Below, one piece after another: positions 52,473-63,731 of a stretch of DNA of 64,000 bases. The stretch's first letter is position 1. Every line of letters begins with the position of its first letter. The DNA lies in NCBI RefSeq assembly GCF_020166345.1, contig NZ_JAIUJS010000002.1, positions 186,001 to 250,000 on the forward strand, in the 5' to 3' direction. The translations under genes and the position numbers were made by a program. This DNA comes from Winogradskyella vincentii (GTDB taxonomy: Bacteria > Bacteroidota > Bacteroidia > Flavobacteriales > Flavobacteriaceae). Below the pieces are notes generated by a model. The model saw only the letters and a program-made list of their open reading frames with translations, was not told the DNA's origin and did no database searches.

Positions 52473-54083
52473 TTATTTTAGTTTTGAGGCCATTATTAAC
52501 GCATTGTACGCGTTGGCAATTTTGCCTGACTTTGATAATTCTGAAAACGCCTTTACATTAGACGCGTCTCCACCCACAACCACTTTAGTCGTTAAAGGCA
52601 GGCCAGAATCTAGTATTACTTGTTTAACTTGTGATGCCGATAAATTAGGGTATTGTGACCTAACTAGGGCAGCTATCCCAGCAACACCTGGAGCAGCCAT
52701 GGAAGTACCGCCTTTAAAATCATATTCATTTTCTGGCGTTGTTGAGTATACGGAAGAACCTGGCGCAAAAACATCTACGTTTTTCTTTCCGTAGTTTGAA
52801 AAACCAGACACCATTTTTGAGCCATAATTTTGAGTTAATGAACCCACTCTAATGTAATTATCCGAGACCTCAACAAAGTTTACATTATCATCAGGAAAAT
52901 TTGGTTCTACATCAACGTTATTGCTGTCATTCCCTGCCGCATGCACAAAAACCACATCATTGTCACCAGCATATTTAATGGCGTCTCTTACCCAGTCACT
53001 ATGTGGCGAAAATGATTTACCAAAACTCCCATTAATGACTTTTGCACCATTATCTACAGCATAACGTATTGCAAGCGCAACATCTTTATCATATTCATCA
53101 CCGTTAGGCACAACTCTAAGGGCCATTATTTCAACATTGTTAGCAACACCATTTGCGCCAAGACCATTGTTTCTTTCGGCAGCAATAATACCCGCAACAT
53201 GAGTGCCGTGTGATTCGTCCTTCACCATTGGTTTTACATTACCATTGCCGTAACCAGTATCTGACAAATCATTTATATTATCATTAAGCTTTCTTCCTTT
53301 GAAGTCTTTATTTAGGTTATAATTAAGACGCTCATTAATACTAACAAGGGCCCCATCAATTTCTTTTTTTGCATCCTGCATTGTTAACCCGTTTGCATTA
53401 ATATTGTTTGCTATTTGAACAGCCTGCATAACATTTTGGTCTTCAGACTTTATTGCATTTACCTCCTCAATAGTGTAATCCTTCTTACCAAGAACTTTTA
53501 CCAGTGCTTCATCAGCATTTTTAACCGCTTGAGCAATTTGATCATATTGCATTTTTCTATTCGTCCAGAGCTGATAATCTTCTTCGTACTGTTTTTTGGC
53601 TTCTTCAAATCTTGGGTTTGATGTGTCACCAGAAACGATTAATCGTACAAATTCTAATTGTTCATTGTAGGTGTCGCCTAAAAAATTCCACCCATGTATA
53701 TCGTCGATATATCCGTTTTTGTCATCATCTTTTCCATTGTTAGGGACTTCGTCCTTGTTTGTCCATATTACACCATCTAAATCCTCATGGTCAATATCAA
53801 TACCAGAATCTATTACCGCAACAATAACCTTTTGCCCCTTTTTGTTTTTAATAATTTCAGCATATGCCCTATCAACCGCCATACCAGGAATAGTGTCTCT
53901 TTCCAAATCTAGGTGACCCCAATTTTTCTTTTCTGACTCTGTTAATTCAGTAACTTTTAATGGAGAAGTATCGATATTTTCAATAGGTGTAGACAAAATA
54001 TCTGCTGTGCTGCCACAACCCAATACTATCGTCGCCATTAACATTAAGGATCCAATAAGTTTCTTACTTAAATTCATAAACAT
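52473..54083 (-). CDS. S8 (subtilisin) family serine protease with a large Asp-His insertion, lipoprotein
   Basis: A 536-residue subtilisin-type protease. N-terminal lipobox (IVLGC, Cys23) suggests it is lipid-anchored. Catalytic Asp92 (AVIDSGIDIDHED), His292 (ESHGTHVAG) and Ser461 (GGTSMAAPG) are all present. The Asp-His distance is 200 residues against about 30 in subtilisin, because of a roughly 165-residue insertion that starts with an Asp-rich, probably calcium-binding loop (GKDDDKNGYIDD) and goes on as helices. A start at the second Met, 54077, is equally possible. Part of a leftward operon with the MBL-fold and M1 genes. Confidence 0.92.
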   Translation of the reverse strand: MFMNLSKKLIGSLMLMATIVLGCGSTADILSTPIENIDTSPLKVTELTESEKKNWGHLDLERDTIPGMAVDRAYAEIIKNKKGQKVIVAVIDSGIDIDHEDLDGVIWTNKDEVPNNGKDDDKNGYIDDIHGWNFLGDTYNEQLEFVRLIVSGDTSNPRFEEAKKQYEEDYQLWTNRKMQYDQIAQAVKNADEALVKVLGKKDYTIEEVNAIKSEDQNVMQAVQIANNINANGLTMQDAKKEIDGALVSINERLNYNLNKDFKGRKLNDNINDLSDTGYGNGNVKPMVKDESHGTHVAGIIAAERNNGLGANGVANNVEIMALRVVPNGDEYDKDVALAIRYAVDNGAKVINGSFGKSFSPHSDWVRDAIKYAGDNDVVFVHAAGNDSNNVDVEPNFPDDNVNFVEVSDNYIRVGSLTQNYGSKMVSGFSNYGKKNVDVFAPGSSVYSTTPENEYDFKGGTSMAAPGVAGIAALVRSQYPNLSASQVKQVILDSGLPLTTKVVVGGDASNVKAFSELSKSGKIANAYNALIMASKLK

Positions 54084-54088
54084 TGTTT

Positions 54089-54949
54089 TTAGTTAAATAT
54101 ATCATTACAAGAAAGGGTTTCTTTTAAACGAACTCCTTTCTCGGTATGTTGTACTGTAATAATTTCGTTGTGTGCGTCGTGCTCTAAAAAAAGATAGAAA
54201 TTATTATCTGCAGCTAAATTGAGAAATTTCTCTTTTTCATCAAGCGTTATAAGGGGACGCGTATCATATCCCATTACAAATGGAATTGGTAAATGACCAG
54301 CTGTGGGTAATAAATCAGCCATAAAACAAATGGTTTTTCCCTTATAATTTATCATTGGAATCATTTGTTTATCTGTATGGCCGTCTGCGTAAAAAATATC
54401 AAAACCCAGAGACGAATCTTTTAAAATATCATGTTCGGGAAGGTCAACAAACTTTAGTTGCCCACATTCTTCCATCGGTAGAATGTTTTCTTTTAAAAAT
54501 GACGCTTTTTCACGTCTATTTGGTTGTGTAGCCCATTTCCAATGGTCTGCGTTGCTCCAGAAAAAGGCATTTTTAAAAGCGGGTTCCAAAAACGTTCTTT
54601 CCTTATTCCACTGTATGCTACCTCCACAATGATCAAAATGTAGATGTGTCATAAAAACATCTGTGACATCTTCTCTATTAAATCCGTATTGAGATAATGA
54701 TTTATCTAAAGTGTCATCTCCCCAAAGATAATAGTAGCTATAAAATTTATCACTTTGCTTGTCTCCCATCCCTGTGTCAATTAAAACTAATCGATCTCCA
54801 TCTTCAATTAACAAACAACGTGCCGCAATATCAATCATATTATTGCTATCGGCAGGATTTGTACGTTGCCATAAAGACTTTGGCACAACGCCAAACATAG
54901 CGCCACCATCAAGCTTGAAGTTACCGGCATTTATGGGGTATAATTTCAT
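54089..54949 (-). CDS. MBL-fold metallohydrolase
   Basis: A 286-residue metallo-beta-lactamase-fold enzyme with the HxHxDH motif in FMTHLHFDHCGG and further ligands at HTDKQ and FLEHDAH. It resembles quorum-quenching lactonase/hydrolase types of this fold, but the substrate is unknown. The ATG at 54949 is preferred to a TTG at 54967. It heads the leftward operon with the S8 and M1 protease genes, separated from the S8 gene by five bases. Confidence 0.9.
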   Translation of the reverse strand: MKLYPINAGNFKLDGGAMFGVVPKSLWQRTNPADSNNMIDIAARCLLIEDGDRLVLIDTGMGDKQSDKFYSYYYLWGDDTLDKSLSQYGFNREDVTDVFMTHLHFDHCGGSIQWNKERTFLEPAFKNAFFWSNADHWKWATQPNRREKASFLKENILPMEECGQLKFVDLPEHDILKDSSLGFDIFYADGHTDKQMIPMINYKGKTICFMADLLPTAGHLPIPFVMGYDTRPLITLDEKEKFLNLAADNNFYLFLEHDAHNEIITVQHTEKGVRLKETLSCNDIFN

Positions 54950-55063
54950 AATTGCGCAATTTACCAAAATAGTATTTAATCACCTTTAATCTTTAGGTTT
55001 TATTAGGATTTTTAGAGTTGAGAAAAAAAATTCTATTTTCGGGTACATCAAAAACTACAATAA

Positions 55064-56890
55064 ATGGTTGAATTAGCGGGCATTATTATATTGGGGATTT
55101 TAGCACAATGGGTAGCTTGGAAGTTTAAGATTCCAGCCATATTACCCCTTATTTTAATAGGACTATTGGTTGGCCCAATAGCTGCAGAATTTTTAAGTGA
55201 GGATGGTGCAAAGTGGATTGAACCCATATGGAATGGCAAGAAGGGCTTATTCCCTGGAGAAGGGTTATTTTATTTTGTTTCGCTAGCAATTAGTATAATT
55301 TTATTTGAAGGAGGGCTTACCTTAAAACGAAGCGAGATACGAAACGTTGGACCTGTTATCACAAAGTTAATTACTCTAGGAGCTGGCGTTACTTTTTTTG
55401 GAGGGGCTGTATTAGCACATTATTTGTTTGGGCTTACCTGGGATTTATGTTTTTTGTTTTCTGGACTAATAATTGTCACTGGACCAACCGTCATAACTCC
55501 AATTTTGAGAAATATACCCTTAAAAAGGGACGTCTCTACAGTCCTTAAATGGGAGGGAATCCTTATAGACCCAATTGGCGCTTTGGTAGCCGTATTGGTG
55601 TTTGAGTTTATTTTTGTGGGTGGGGAAGTGGGCTTTACCAAAACCGCACTTGTAGAATTTGGGAAGATAGTTTTATTTGGAACCACCTTTGGTTTTACAT
55701 TTGCCCATGCTCTTGTTTTTGCAATAAACAGAAAATTTATTCCTCATTATTTATTAAATGTAGTCTCCCTTTCAGTTGTTTTGTTGGTATTTGTTGAATC
55801 AGAAATTTTTGCGCATGAGTCTGGCCTTTTAGCTGTGGTAGTGATGGGTATGGTGGTTGGAAACAGCAAGCTGGACAACATAAAAGAATTACTATATTTT
55901 AAAGAATCTTTAAGCGTTTTGCTGATTTCAATATTATTCATTCTGTTGGCGGCAAATATCAACTATGAAGACCTGTTGCTGTTGTATCGCTGGGAGACCG
56001 CAGCACTATTTTTAGCTGTAGTTTTTATAATTCGCCCAATAGCGGTGTTTTTGAGCTCATCAGGTTCTATGTTAAAGTTAAACGAAAAACTATTCATTAG
56101 TTGGGTTGGGCCAAGAGGTATTGTTGCTGCGGGTATAGCCTCTCTTTTTGGCAGTAAGTTGAGCGCAGAACATGTTGTTGGTGCGGAATATATTACTCCT
56201 TTGGTATTTATGATTGTACTGGGAACCGTATTGTTAAATGCTACAACCGCAAGATTATTTGCACGGATATCAGGTGTGTTTTTAACTAAATCAGAAGGCA
56301 TATTAATTGTTGGCGCTTCAAAGGTTTCTCGATTAATAGCGCAATATTTATCTGATAACGGAAGACATGTTGTACTGGTAGATAGTAATCAAAACAATGT
56401 TCAAAAGGCTGAATCCCTTGGAATCGAGGCCTATACCGAGAACATTTATTCTGACAATTTAACTGATAACGTTGAGCTTAATGATGTCGGTTATTTGTTG
56501 GCCCTCACAGGTAATGCTGATATTAACAGATATGCCGTTGAGAAATTTGGGAAACAATTTGGTGAAAATGGTTCGTTTAGACTGGCTTCAAAAACGGAGC
56601 TCGACGCCGGAAATATTACTTCTGGAAATGGGTTGTTTACACTATCAGATGATTTCAACAATTTAATGAAGGTTACTGAAGAATTCCCCGAAATCCATGA
56701 AGTAGCGATTAAGGATGTTGAGGATTATAATAAACTTCTAGAGAATATTAAATCAAATAAATCTCAAATTCCATTATTTATTAAAACCGGAAAGGGTGAA
56801 ATCCACATTATTCCATCTATTGATGATCAAATAGAGGATGAAATAGATTCGAGTAGTAAAATTGTTTATTTGGGAAGTAAGGTCAATTAG
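55064..56890 (+). CDS. CPA1-type cation:proton antiporter with C-terminal nucleotide-binding domain
   Basis: A 608-residue membrane protein: about 12 helices (residues 1-390, family signatures [12 protein letters not shown] and [11 protein letters not shown]) forming the Na+(K+)/H+ exchanger domain, followed by a Rossmann TrkA-N-like regulatory part ([19 protein letters not shown] from about 415) and a C-terminal region. It exchanges Na+ or K+ against protons for pH and salt homeostasis. It ends in a four-base overlap with the convergent lepA gene. Confidence 0.92.
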   Translation: MVELAGIIILGILAQWVAWKFKIPAILPLILIGLLVGPIAAEFLSEDGAKWIEPIWNGKKGLFPGEGLFYFVSLAISIILFEGGLTLKRSEIRNVGPVITKLITLGAGVTFFGGAVLAHYLFGLTWDLCFLFSGLIIVTGPTVITPILRNIPLKRDVSTVLKWEGILIDPIGALVAVLVFEFIFVGGEVGFTKTALVEFGKIVLFGTTFGFTFAHALVFAINRKFIPHYLLNVVSLSVVLLVFVESEIFAHESGLLAVVVMGMVVGNSKLDNIKELLYFKESLSVLLISILFILLAANINYEDLLLLYRWETAALFLAVVFIIRPIAVFLSSSGSMLKLNEKLFISWVGPRGIVAAGIASLFGSKLSAEHVVGAEYITPLVFMIVLGTVLLNATTARLFARISGVFLTKSEGILIVGASKVSRLIAQYLSDNGRHVVLVDSNQNNVQKAESLGIEAYTENIYSDNLTDNVELNDVGYLLALTGNADINRYAVEKFGKQFGENGSFRLASKTELDAGNITSGNGLFTLSDDFNNLMKVTEEFPEIHEVAIKDVEDYNKLLENIKSNKSQIPLFIKTGKGEIHIIPSIDDQIEDEIDSSSKIVYLGSKVN

Positions 56891-58683
56891 TCATTTAGCT
56901 TCAGCACCGCCATAAATGCCTGTTGAGGTATTTCTACATTACCAACTTGGCGCATACGCTTTTTACCTTTCTTTTGTTTCTCAAGCAGTTTTCGTTTACG
57001 TGAAATATCACCACCATAACACTTTGCTGTAACGTCTTTACGAAGCGCCTTAATGGTTTCTCTAGCAATTATTTTTGCACCAATTGCTGCCTGCACTGGA
57101 ATGTCGAATTGCTGACGCGGAATAAGCTCTTTCAGTTTTTCCGTCATTTTCTTCCCAATAGTATAGGCATTGTCGGCATGTACCAATGCAGAAAGCGCAT
57201 CCACCGTTTGGGCGTTTAGTAGAATATCCACCCTTACCAGTTTTGAGGCTCGCATACCAATTGGTGAATAATCGAAAGAAGCATAGCCTTTTGAAACGGT
57301 TTTTAAACGGTCGTAAAAGTCAAAAACAATTTCGGCAAGAGGCATATCAAAACTCAGCTCAACACGTTCTATTGTAAGATAGGTTTGGTTGGTGATTTGA
57401 CCACGTTTTTCAATACATAAACTCATCACGGGACCAACAAAATCCGACTTTGTAATTATTGTAGCCTTAATATATGGTTCCTCAACACGATTGAGGGTCG
57501 ATGGTTCTGGTAAATCCGAAGGGTTGTTTACAATTACAATCTCATCTGGGTTTTTGTTAGTATATGCGTAATAACTTACGTTTGGAACCGTAGTGATTAC
57601 AGTCATGTTGAACTCACGCTCAAGACGCTCCTGTATAATTTCAAGATGCAACATACCTAAGAAACCACATCTAAATCCAAAACCTAATGCGGCAGAACTT
57701 TCTGGTTGAAATACTAATGACGCATCATTTAATTGGAGCTTCTCCATAGAATTACGAAGTTCTTCGTAGTCTTCTGTGTCCACAGGATAAATTCCGGCAA
57801 AAACCATTGGTTTTACATCTTCAAAACCCTCAATAGCATTTGTGGTAGGGTTTTTAGCATCTGTTATGGTATCTCCAACCTTTACCTCTCTAGCGTCCTT
57901 AATTCCGGTAATTAAATAGCCTACGTCACCTGCCTTAATTTCTTTTTTGGGAACTTGATTTAATTTTAATGTCCCAACCTCATCTGCAAAATAAGTTTTA
58001 CCTGTGTTTATAAACTTAATATGCTGACCCTTTGTAATTGATCCGTTAATTACCCTAAAGTAAGTTTCCACGCCTCTAAATGGATTATAGACCGAGTCAA
58101 AAATTAGAGCTTGTAATGGTTCGTTTAGATTTCCTTCAGGCGCAGGAATTCGGTCAATAATTGCTTTTAAAATATTTTCAACACCCATACCTGTTTTACC
58201 ACTAGCAGGTATAACCTCTGAGGGGTCACAACCAAGTAGATCGACTATATCGTCCGTCACCTCTTCTGGGTTTGCACTAGGAAGATCTATTTTGTTAAGG
58301 ACCGGAATTATTTCCAAATCATTCTCTAGTGCAAGGTATAAATTAGAAATAGTCTGTGCTTGTATACTTTGAGCAGCATCAACGATTAGTAACGCACCTT
58401 CGCATGCGGCAATAGACCTTGAAACTTCATAAGAAAAATCAACATGGCCTGGAGTGTCTATAAGATTAAAGACGTACTCTTCACCTTCGTGCGTATACTC
58501 CATTTGGATAGCATGAGATTTTATAGTTATTCCTCGTTCACGTTCCAAGTCCATATTATCAAGGAGCTGATCTTGTTTCTCTCTATCCGTAACTGAACCG
58601 GTAAAATCCAAAAGCCTATCCGCAAGTGTACTTTTACCATGATCAATATGTGCAATTATGCAAAAATTACGTATGTTCTTCAT
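56887..58683 (-). CDS. lepA: Elongation factor 4 (LepA)
   Basis: A 598-residue ribosome-associated GTPase. G1 [10 protein letters not shown]3 DTPGH and G4 NKID are intact, followed by domain II, EF-G-like domains III and V, and the LepA-specific C-terminal domain with [21 protein letters not shown]. Length matches the family. A minus-strand TATATTTG at 58713-58720 is a possible -7 element. Confidence 0.97.
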   Translation of the reverse strand: MKNIRNFCIIAHIDHGKSTLADRLLDFTGSVTDREKQDQLLDNMDLERERGITIKSHAIQMEYTHEGEEYVFNLIDTPGHVDFSYEVSRSIAACEGALLIVDAAQSIQAQTISNLYLALENDLEIIPVLNKIDLPSANPEEVTDDIVDLLGCDPSEVIPASGKTGMGVENILKAIIDRIPAPEGNLNEPLQALIFDSVYNPFRGVETYFRVINGSITKGQHIKFINTGKTYFADEVGTLKLNQVPKKEIKAGDVGYLITGIKDAREVKVGDTITDAKNPTTNAIEGFEDVKPMVFAGIYPVDTEDYEELRNSMEKLQLNDASLVFQPESSAALGFGFRCGFLGMLHLEIIQERLEREFNMTVITTVPNVSYYAYTNKNPDEIVIVNNPSDLPEPSTLNRVEEPYIKATIITKSDFVGPVMSLCIEKRGQITNQTYLTIERVELSFDMPLAEIVFDFYDRLKTVSKGYASFDYSPIGMRASKLVRVDILLNAQTVDALSALVHADNAYTIGKKMTEKLKELIPRQQFDIPVQAAIGAKIIARETIKALRKDVTAKCYGGDISRKRKLLEKQKKGKKRMRQVGNVEIPQQAFMAVLKLND

Positions 58684-58834
58684 TTATCGTTCTCTAAAGG
58701 AATAATCGGATGCAAATATAATTCATTTATAATGCATAACGCTACTATAATCTACATTTAAACCATGTTGAATTATGTAAAAACCGTAATTAAAACTAAA
58801 AAACAATCTTTATATTGCGATTCAAACCGAACTA

Positions 58835-61249
58835 ATGATAGCCCTCCAGAGAATTCTATTGTTCACTATCTTTTTGATGTGTTTTCACAGTGTGAAAGCT
58901 CAAGAGTTTTCTATTTCAGGAATTGTAGTTGACTCTGAAAATAATCCTATAGAATTTGCCAATGTTGTAGTAAACGATTCTAATGGCAATATTGTTAATG
59001 GAACCTCAACAGATAATTCGGGAAAATTTCAACTCAGGAACCTTCCTCTTAACACATATGATTTAGTCATTTCTTTTATTGGATATAATGAATTCAGGCA
59101 AAGAATAATACTAACAGGCCATTTAAATCTAAAGACAGTCGTTTTAAATGAGTCGTCAGAAACATTACAGCAGGTTGATATCATTGCCACAAAACCGACA
59201 GTAATGCGGAAACCTGATCGTTTAATTTTTAATATTGAAAATACAGCTTTGATTGAAGGCTCAACCTTAAGTGTATTAAAAAGCACGCCAGGAGTTATTG
59301 TTTCAGAAGGAGGTATTAACATAAAAAACTCACCCGCAACCGTATACATAAACAATCGAAGGGTACAATTAACACCCGATGAGTTGATTCAACTTTTAGA
59401 AAGCTCGCCAGCAAACAGCATTAAATCTGTTGAGGTTATAACAAATCCTCCTGCCAGTTATGAAGCTGACAGCGGGTCGGTTGTAAATATTGTAATGAGC
59501 AAGAATTTGGTAACCGGATATAGAGGTTCAATTTTTACTAATTATACCCAAGGTGTTTTTCCAAGGTATAATGCAGGAACTAGCCATTATTTTAAGAATA
59601 ACAAAATTAACTTCAACCTTAATTATAGTTATTCACAGAATAAGATTAACAGAGACCAAGATGATAAAGTGAACTTCCTTGACACTAACAATGACATAGA
59701 TGAAATTTGGAAATCTAAAGTCAATCGAAATACCTGGTCTCAAAACCACAATCTCAATTTAAACTTTGATTTTTTCATAAACGAAAACAGTACAATTAGC
59801 CTAACTAGTACTGCACTTTACACTCCATATTTTAAATATAAAATTGCAAATAGCACAAACATTTTTGATAGTGGAGATAGTTTCCTTTCTCGCTTTACAG
59901 CCGACAATCTCTCCAGAGACGACAAATTCAATATTGGTACAGACTTAATATTTAGTCACCAGTTTAGTGATAAAGCAAGCATGGTACTAAATGGTCACTA
60001 TACAACATACAGTTATGAAAGAGACCAAAATGTATTGAGTAATTTTTTTGATGCCAACAACACGTTTATCAATGATTCGGAGTTTAATACGCTTGCTAAC
60101 CAAGACACAAACATTCTTACAGGAAGCATGGATTTTAATTTTACAACTGATGAAAGCTCAAGCTTAGACCTTGGGTTAAAATACTCCAATGTAAAAACGG
60201 ACAGCGACATTACTAGGGTTGATATAATTAATAACCAGGAGGTTGTTAATTCTGACAACTCTGATGCTTTTACATACGATGAAAAAGTTATTGCCGGATA
60301 TGTTAACTATACTAAGTCTTGGGATGCCTGGGACATAAATTTAGGCTTAAGGGTAGAACAATCAAATATTGATGGCGAATCATTATCCCTGGCTCAAAAG
60401 AATACTCAAAACTATTTTAATTGGTTTCCTAATGCAAGCCTATCTCATAGTGTTTCTGATAATTTTTCAATTTACAGTAACTATAAGCGAAGTATCGGGC
60501 GCCCTGATTTTAGAAGCTTAAATCCCTTTACTTTTTTTATAAACGAAAATACTGTTGTTGTTGGAAACCCCGACTTATCGCCCGCTTACTTTGATAGTTT
60601 TAAACTAGGGGTAAATTTCTTGGATCATTTTACAATAGAAGCCTATTACATAAACTATGATGGTGATATTATTGAGCTTCCGAGACAAAATAACAATACA
60701 AATATTGTTGCCTATACACCAACCAATCTAGAGAAAAAAGTAGACTACGGCTTAGACTTGGTTTTTGATTATAGTATCTCAAACGGATGGAGCATTTATG
60801 CCCTCACCTCTTTTTATAAAATGACAGAGGAATCTGATTTTGGAGAAGGATTTGTAAAGCAGGTGCAATGGTCTAACTATAGTATTCTACAAAACAATTT
60901 GACACTTTTAGAGGACAACAGTTTAAATATTGATGTAAATCTTGAATGGTCAAATAAAAATCTAATGGATTTTCAAACGGTAGAGAATAGGCTTATCTCC
61001 TCCATTAACATCTCAAAAGCTATACTCAAAAATAAAGGTGTAATTTCCTTAGGTGTTGAGGATATTTTCAATTATCAAGATTTTGAAACCTCAATAGCCT
61101 ATTTAAATCAATCTAGTTCAAGATTTCAAAATTTGGACAATCGTTTTGTACGTTTAGGGTTCCGTTATAAATTTGGAAACACAAAATTATCTACAAATGA
61201 GCGTACCACTGATGCAGAAGAGCGCGAGAGATTAAAAGACCTCAATTAA
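58835..61249 (+). CDS. TonB-dependent-receptor-like outer-membrane beta-barrel protein
   Basis: An 804-residue outer-membrane protein with a signal peptide (about 1-22, ending VKAQ), a CarboxypepD_reg-like domain (about 25-110, FSISGIVVDSENNPIEFANV), a plug-like domain (about 110-225) and a C-terminal beta-barrel of the OMP_b-brl_3 type to the end. No TonB box is obvious, and no SusD-like partner gene is adjacent, so it is not a classical SusCD glycan importer. A ligand cannot be named. Its last base pair region overlaps the convergent PD40 gene by four bases. Confidence 0.9.
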   Translation: MIALQRILLFTIFLMCFHSVKAQEFSISGIVVDSENNPIEFANVVVNDSNGNIVNGTSTDNSGKFQLRNLPLNTYDLVISFIGYNEFRQRIILTGHLNLKTVVLNESSETLQQVDIIATKPTVMRKPDRLIFNIENTALIEGSTLSVLKSTPGVIVSEGGINIKNSPATVYINNRRVQLTPDELIQLLESSPANSIKSVEVITNPPASYEADSGSVVNIVMSKNLVTGYRGSIFTNYTQGVFPRYNAGTSHYFKNNKINFNLNYSYSQNKINRDQDDKVNFLDTNNDIDEIWKSKVNRNTWSQNHNLNLNFDFFINENSTISLTSTALYTPYFKYKIANSTNIFDSGDSFLSRFTADNLSRDDKFNIGTDLIFSHQFSDKASMVLNGHYTTYSYERDQNVLSNFFDANNTFINDSEFNTLANQDTNILTGSMDFNFTTDESSSLDLGLKYSNVKTDSDITRVDIINNQEVVNSDNSDAFTYDEKVIAGYVNYTKSWDAWDINLGLRVEQSNIDGESLSLAQKNTQNYFNWFPNASLSHSVSDNFSIYSNYKRSIGRPDFRSLNPFTFFINENTVVVGNPDLSPAYFDSFKLGVNFLDHFTIEAYYINYDGDIIELPRQNNNTNIVAYTPTNLEKKVDYGLDLVFDYSISNGWSIYALTSFYKMTEESDFGEGFVKQVQWSNYSILQNNLTLLEDNSLNIDVNLEWSNKNLMDFQTVENRLISSINISKAILKNKGVISLGVEDIFNYQDFETSIAYLNQSSSRFQNLDNRFVRLGFRYKFGNTKLSTNERTTDAEERERLKDLN

Positions 61250-62358
61250 TCTTGCCACTCAGCTATAAAAAGATTGGTATCTCTTCCTCCTCCGTTATTT
61301 CTATTAGAGGAAAAAGCCAAATATTTACCATCATTTGAAAAGACAGGGAATGCATCAAAGGTTTCGCCATGGGTAACTCTTTTTAAGTTCTTTCCGTCTA
61401 TATCAATCATGTAAAGATTAAAAGGAAATCCACGTTCTGCTTCAAAGTTTGAAGAGAACAAGATTTTTTCTCCTGAAGGATGAAAAAACGGACTCCAGTT
61501 TGCATTGCCTAAATCGGTGAGTTGGCGTAAATCGGTACCATCGGCATTACAAATATAAAGCTCCATCTCTGTTGGCTCAACCAATCCTTCCGCAAGAAGT
61601 TCTTTATACTCTTTAATCTCTTGCTCTGTTTTTGGCCTTGAGGACCTAAATATCAATTTTGTTCCATCTGGGGAAAAGAATGCGCCACCATCATAGCCCA
61701 ACTCATTTGTAATTTGTTTAACGTCAGACCCATCAAGATTCATAGTGTATAATTCAAGATCACCACTGCGTGTTGAGGTAAACACAATTTTATCTCCTTT
61801 TGGAGAAACTGTTGGTTCAGCGTCATAACCAACTTCATTAGTCAATTGCTTTATAATATTGCCTTCTAGATCCGCAATAAAGATGTCGTAACTATCGTAG
61901 ATTGGCCATATATATTTTCCGTTTTTTCGCAAAGGTGTTTCCGGACATTCGTCTTGTTTCAAATGTGTAGAGGCATAAATTATGTGCTTATTATCTGGTA
62001 AGAAATAGGCACATGTCGTACGCCCTTTCCCGGTACTAATCATTGGAGGAGCAATGCTGTCCGAAAAAGTTTCATTAGCATCCATTAAAAACATCTGATC
62101 ACAACCAACACCCCATTTAGCATTATTTGATTGAAACACCAATTGTTTGTCATCAAAACTCCAGTAAGCTTCAGCATTATCGCCTCCAAATGTGACTTGA
62201 TGTAAAGACTTAAAATGCGTTTCTTCCGGATAGATTAATGGATTTTTGACAACCGCATCTACCTCCTTACCAATTATATTTTCTGATGATTTTTCGACAT
62301 CATTTTTACACGACGAAAAAGAAACCAAAACCAACAACAAAACAACAATTCTATTCAT
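61246..62358 (-). CDS. PD40/TolB-like beta-propeller lipoprotein
   Basis: A 370-residue protein with a lipoprotein signal (MNRIVVLLLVLVSFSSC) and repeated WD40-like PD40 motifs, for example GYDAEPTVSPKGDKIVFTST, FFSPDGTKLIFRSSR and PVFSNDGKYLAFSSNR, forming a TolB-type propeller. Such proteins often bind peptides or proteins at the cell surface. The ATG at 62358 is preferred; a TTG at 62367 would add three residues. Divergent from the M28 peptidase gene. Confidence 0.9.
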   Translation of the reverse strand: MNRIVVLLLVLVSFSSCKNDVEKSSENIIGKEVDAVVKNPLIYPEETHFKSLHQVTFGGDNAEAYWSFDDKQLVFQSNNAKWGVGCDQMFLMDANETFSDSIAPPMISTGKGRTTCAYFLPDNKHIIYASTHLKQDECPETPLRKNGKYIWPIYDSYDIFIADLEGNIIKQLTNEVGYDAEPTVSPKGDKIVFTSTRSGDLELYTMNLDGSDVKQITNELGYDGGAFFSPDGTKLIFRSSRPKTEQEIKEYKELLAEGLVEPTEMELYICNADGTDLRQLTDLGNANWSPFFHPSGEKILFSSNFEAERGFPFNLYMIDIDGKNLKRVTHGETFDAFPVFSNDGKYLAFSSNRNNGGGRDTNLFIAEWQD

Positions 62359-62419
62359 GCCTAACAATTATAATAAATGGCATTTAATGCCTAATTTTGT
62401 GCAAAAATAAGACTTCAAT

Positions 62420-63664
62420 ATGAAAAAATTAGTGTTTTTATTTGTTTTAGTAGGATTATGGACCTGCAAGAATGAGCCTAAGGTTGCTCAAAACAAAATT
62501 GAAGAGGATGTTGCGTTTTTAGCAGATGACAAGCTTGAGGGCCGACAAACAGGTACGCAAGGAGAAGCAAAAGCCTCTGAATATCTAATTTCGAGATTTA
62601 AAGAAATTGGCCTTCAGGCTAAAGGAACCGAAGATTTTCTCCAGCCTTTTTCATTCAAACCAAAAACAGACCCACACAAGGAGGTTGAATTCACAAAAAA
62701 CGCAGACAGCACAATAACAGGTAACAACGTTATTGGTTACATAGATAATAATGCGGAGACAACAATTGTAATTGGTGCGCATTACGACCACTTAGGATAT
62801 GGTGGTGAGGGATCGTTATACAGAGAAAAAGAAAAGGCAATCCACAATGGCGCTGATGACAATGCCAGTGGTGTAGCGGTCTTATTAAATTTGGCAGATA
62901 GGTTGAATGTGAAAAACAGTAAGGCTGAAATTAAAGACAGTAACAACTATTTATTTATGGCATTTTCTGGAGAAGAAATGGGCTTATTAGGATCTAATTA
63001 TTTCTCCAAAAATCCAACTATAGATGCTCAATCTATAAACTATATGATTAATATGGATATGGTTGGTCGTATGAAAGGAGATAGTACTTTAGCCGTATAT
63101 GGTGTAGGCACTTCTCCAATGTTTAAGCAAACACTGAAGGCCAATAATGAAAAATTTAAACTTATTGAAAACGAAAGTGGGGTAGGGCCAAGTGACCACA
63201 CCTCATTTTATTTAATTGATGTACCTGTATTACATTTTTTTACGGGCCAACATGAAGATTATCATAAGCCAAGTGATGACTTTGACAAATTGAATTATGA
63301 GGGAATGAATCTTATTTCAGATTATATTTTTGACATAATAAGCGATCTTGATGATAATGGAGAGCTCGCATTCAGAAAAACAAAGAATGAAAGCGAAGAA
63401 ACACCTAGATTTAAAGTTGGTTTAGGCGTGGTACCAGATTATCTGTATGACGGTAAGGGAATGCGCATTGATGGAACACGCGAGGATACTCCAGCGCACA
63501 ACGCTGGCATACAAAAAGGAGATGTTGTTGTAAAACTTGGCGATAGTACTGTGACAGATATGATGAGCTACATGAGAGCCCTTTCTGTTTTTGACAAAGG
63601 AGATGAAGCAGATATTACCTTAATTCGAGGAGAGGAGAAGATAGAGACAAAGGTTAAGTTCTAA
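62420..63664 (+). CDS. M28 family aminopeptidase lipoprotein with a C-terminal PDZ domain
   Basis: A 414-residue secreted zinc peptidase. The signal MKKLVFLFVLVGLWTC is a lipoprotein type. Zinc ligands are in GAHYDHLG (His121, Asp123), GADDNASG (Asp147), SGEEMGLLG (Glu185/186), NMDMVGR (Asp213) and a distal His around 275. A PDZ domain occupies about 330-414 (AHNAGIQKGDVVVKLGDSTV). This architecture suggests an aminopeptidase acting on peptides at the cell surface. A TAATTTTG -7 match lies at 62392-62399. It is convergent with nothing and followed by another lipoprotein gene. Confidence 0.92.
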   Translation: MKKLVFLFVLVGLWTCKNEPKVAQNKIEEDVAFLADDKLEGRQTGTQGEAKASEYLISRFKEIGLQAKGTEDFLQPFSFKPKTDPHKEVEFTKNADSTITGNNVIGYIDNNAETTIVIGAHYDHLGYGGEGSLYREKEKAIHNGADDNASGVAVLLNLADRLNVKNSKAEIKDSNNYLFMAFSGEEMGLLGSNYFSKNPTIDAQSINYMINMDMVGRMKGDSTLAVYGVGTSPMFKQTLKANNEKFKLIENESGVGPSDHTSFYLIDVPVLHFFTGQHEDYHKPSDDFDKLNYEGMNLISDYIFDIISDLDDNGELAFRKTKNESEETPRFKVGLGVVPDYLYDGKGMRIDGTREDTPAHNAGIQKGDVVVKLGDSTVTDMMSYMRALSVFDKGDEADITLIRGEEKIETKVKF

Positions 63665-63731
63665 AAAATAGCCCAAAAAAGACATAATTTATTTTTATTT
63701 AAATTTGAAGAAAAAGATTGCTTTTCTTCAA

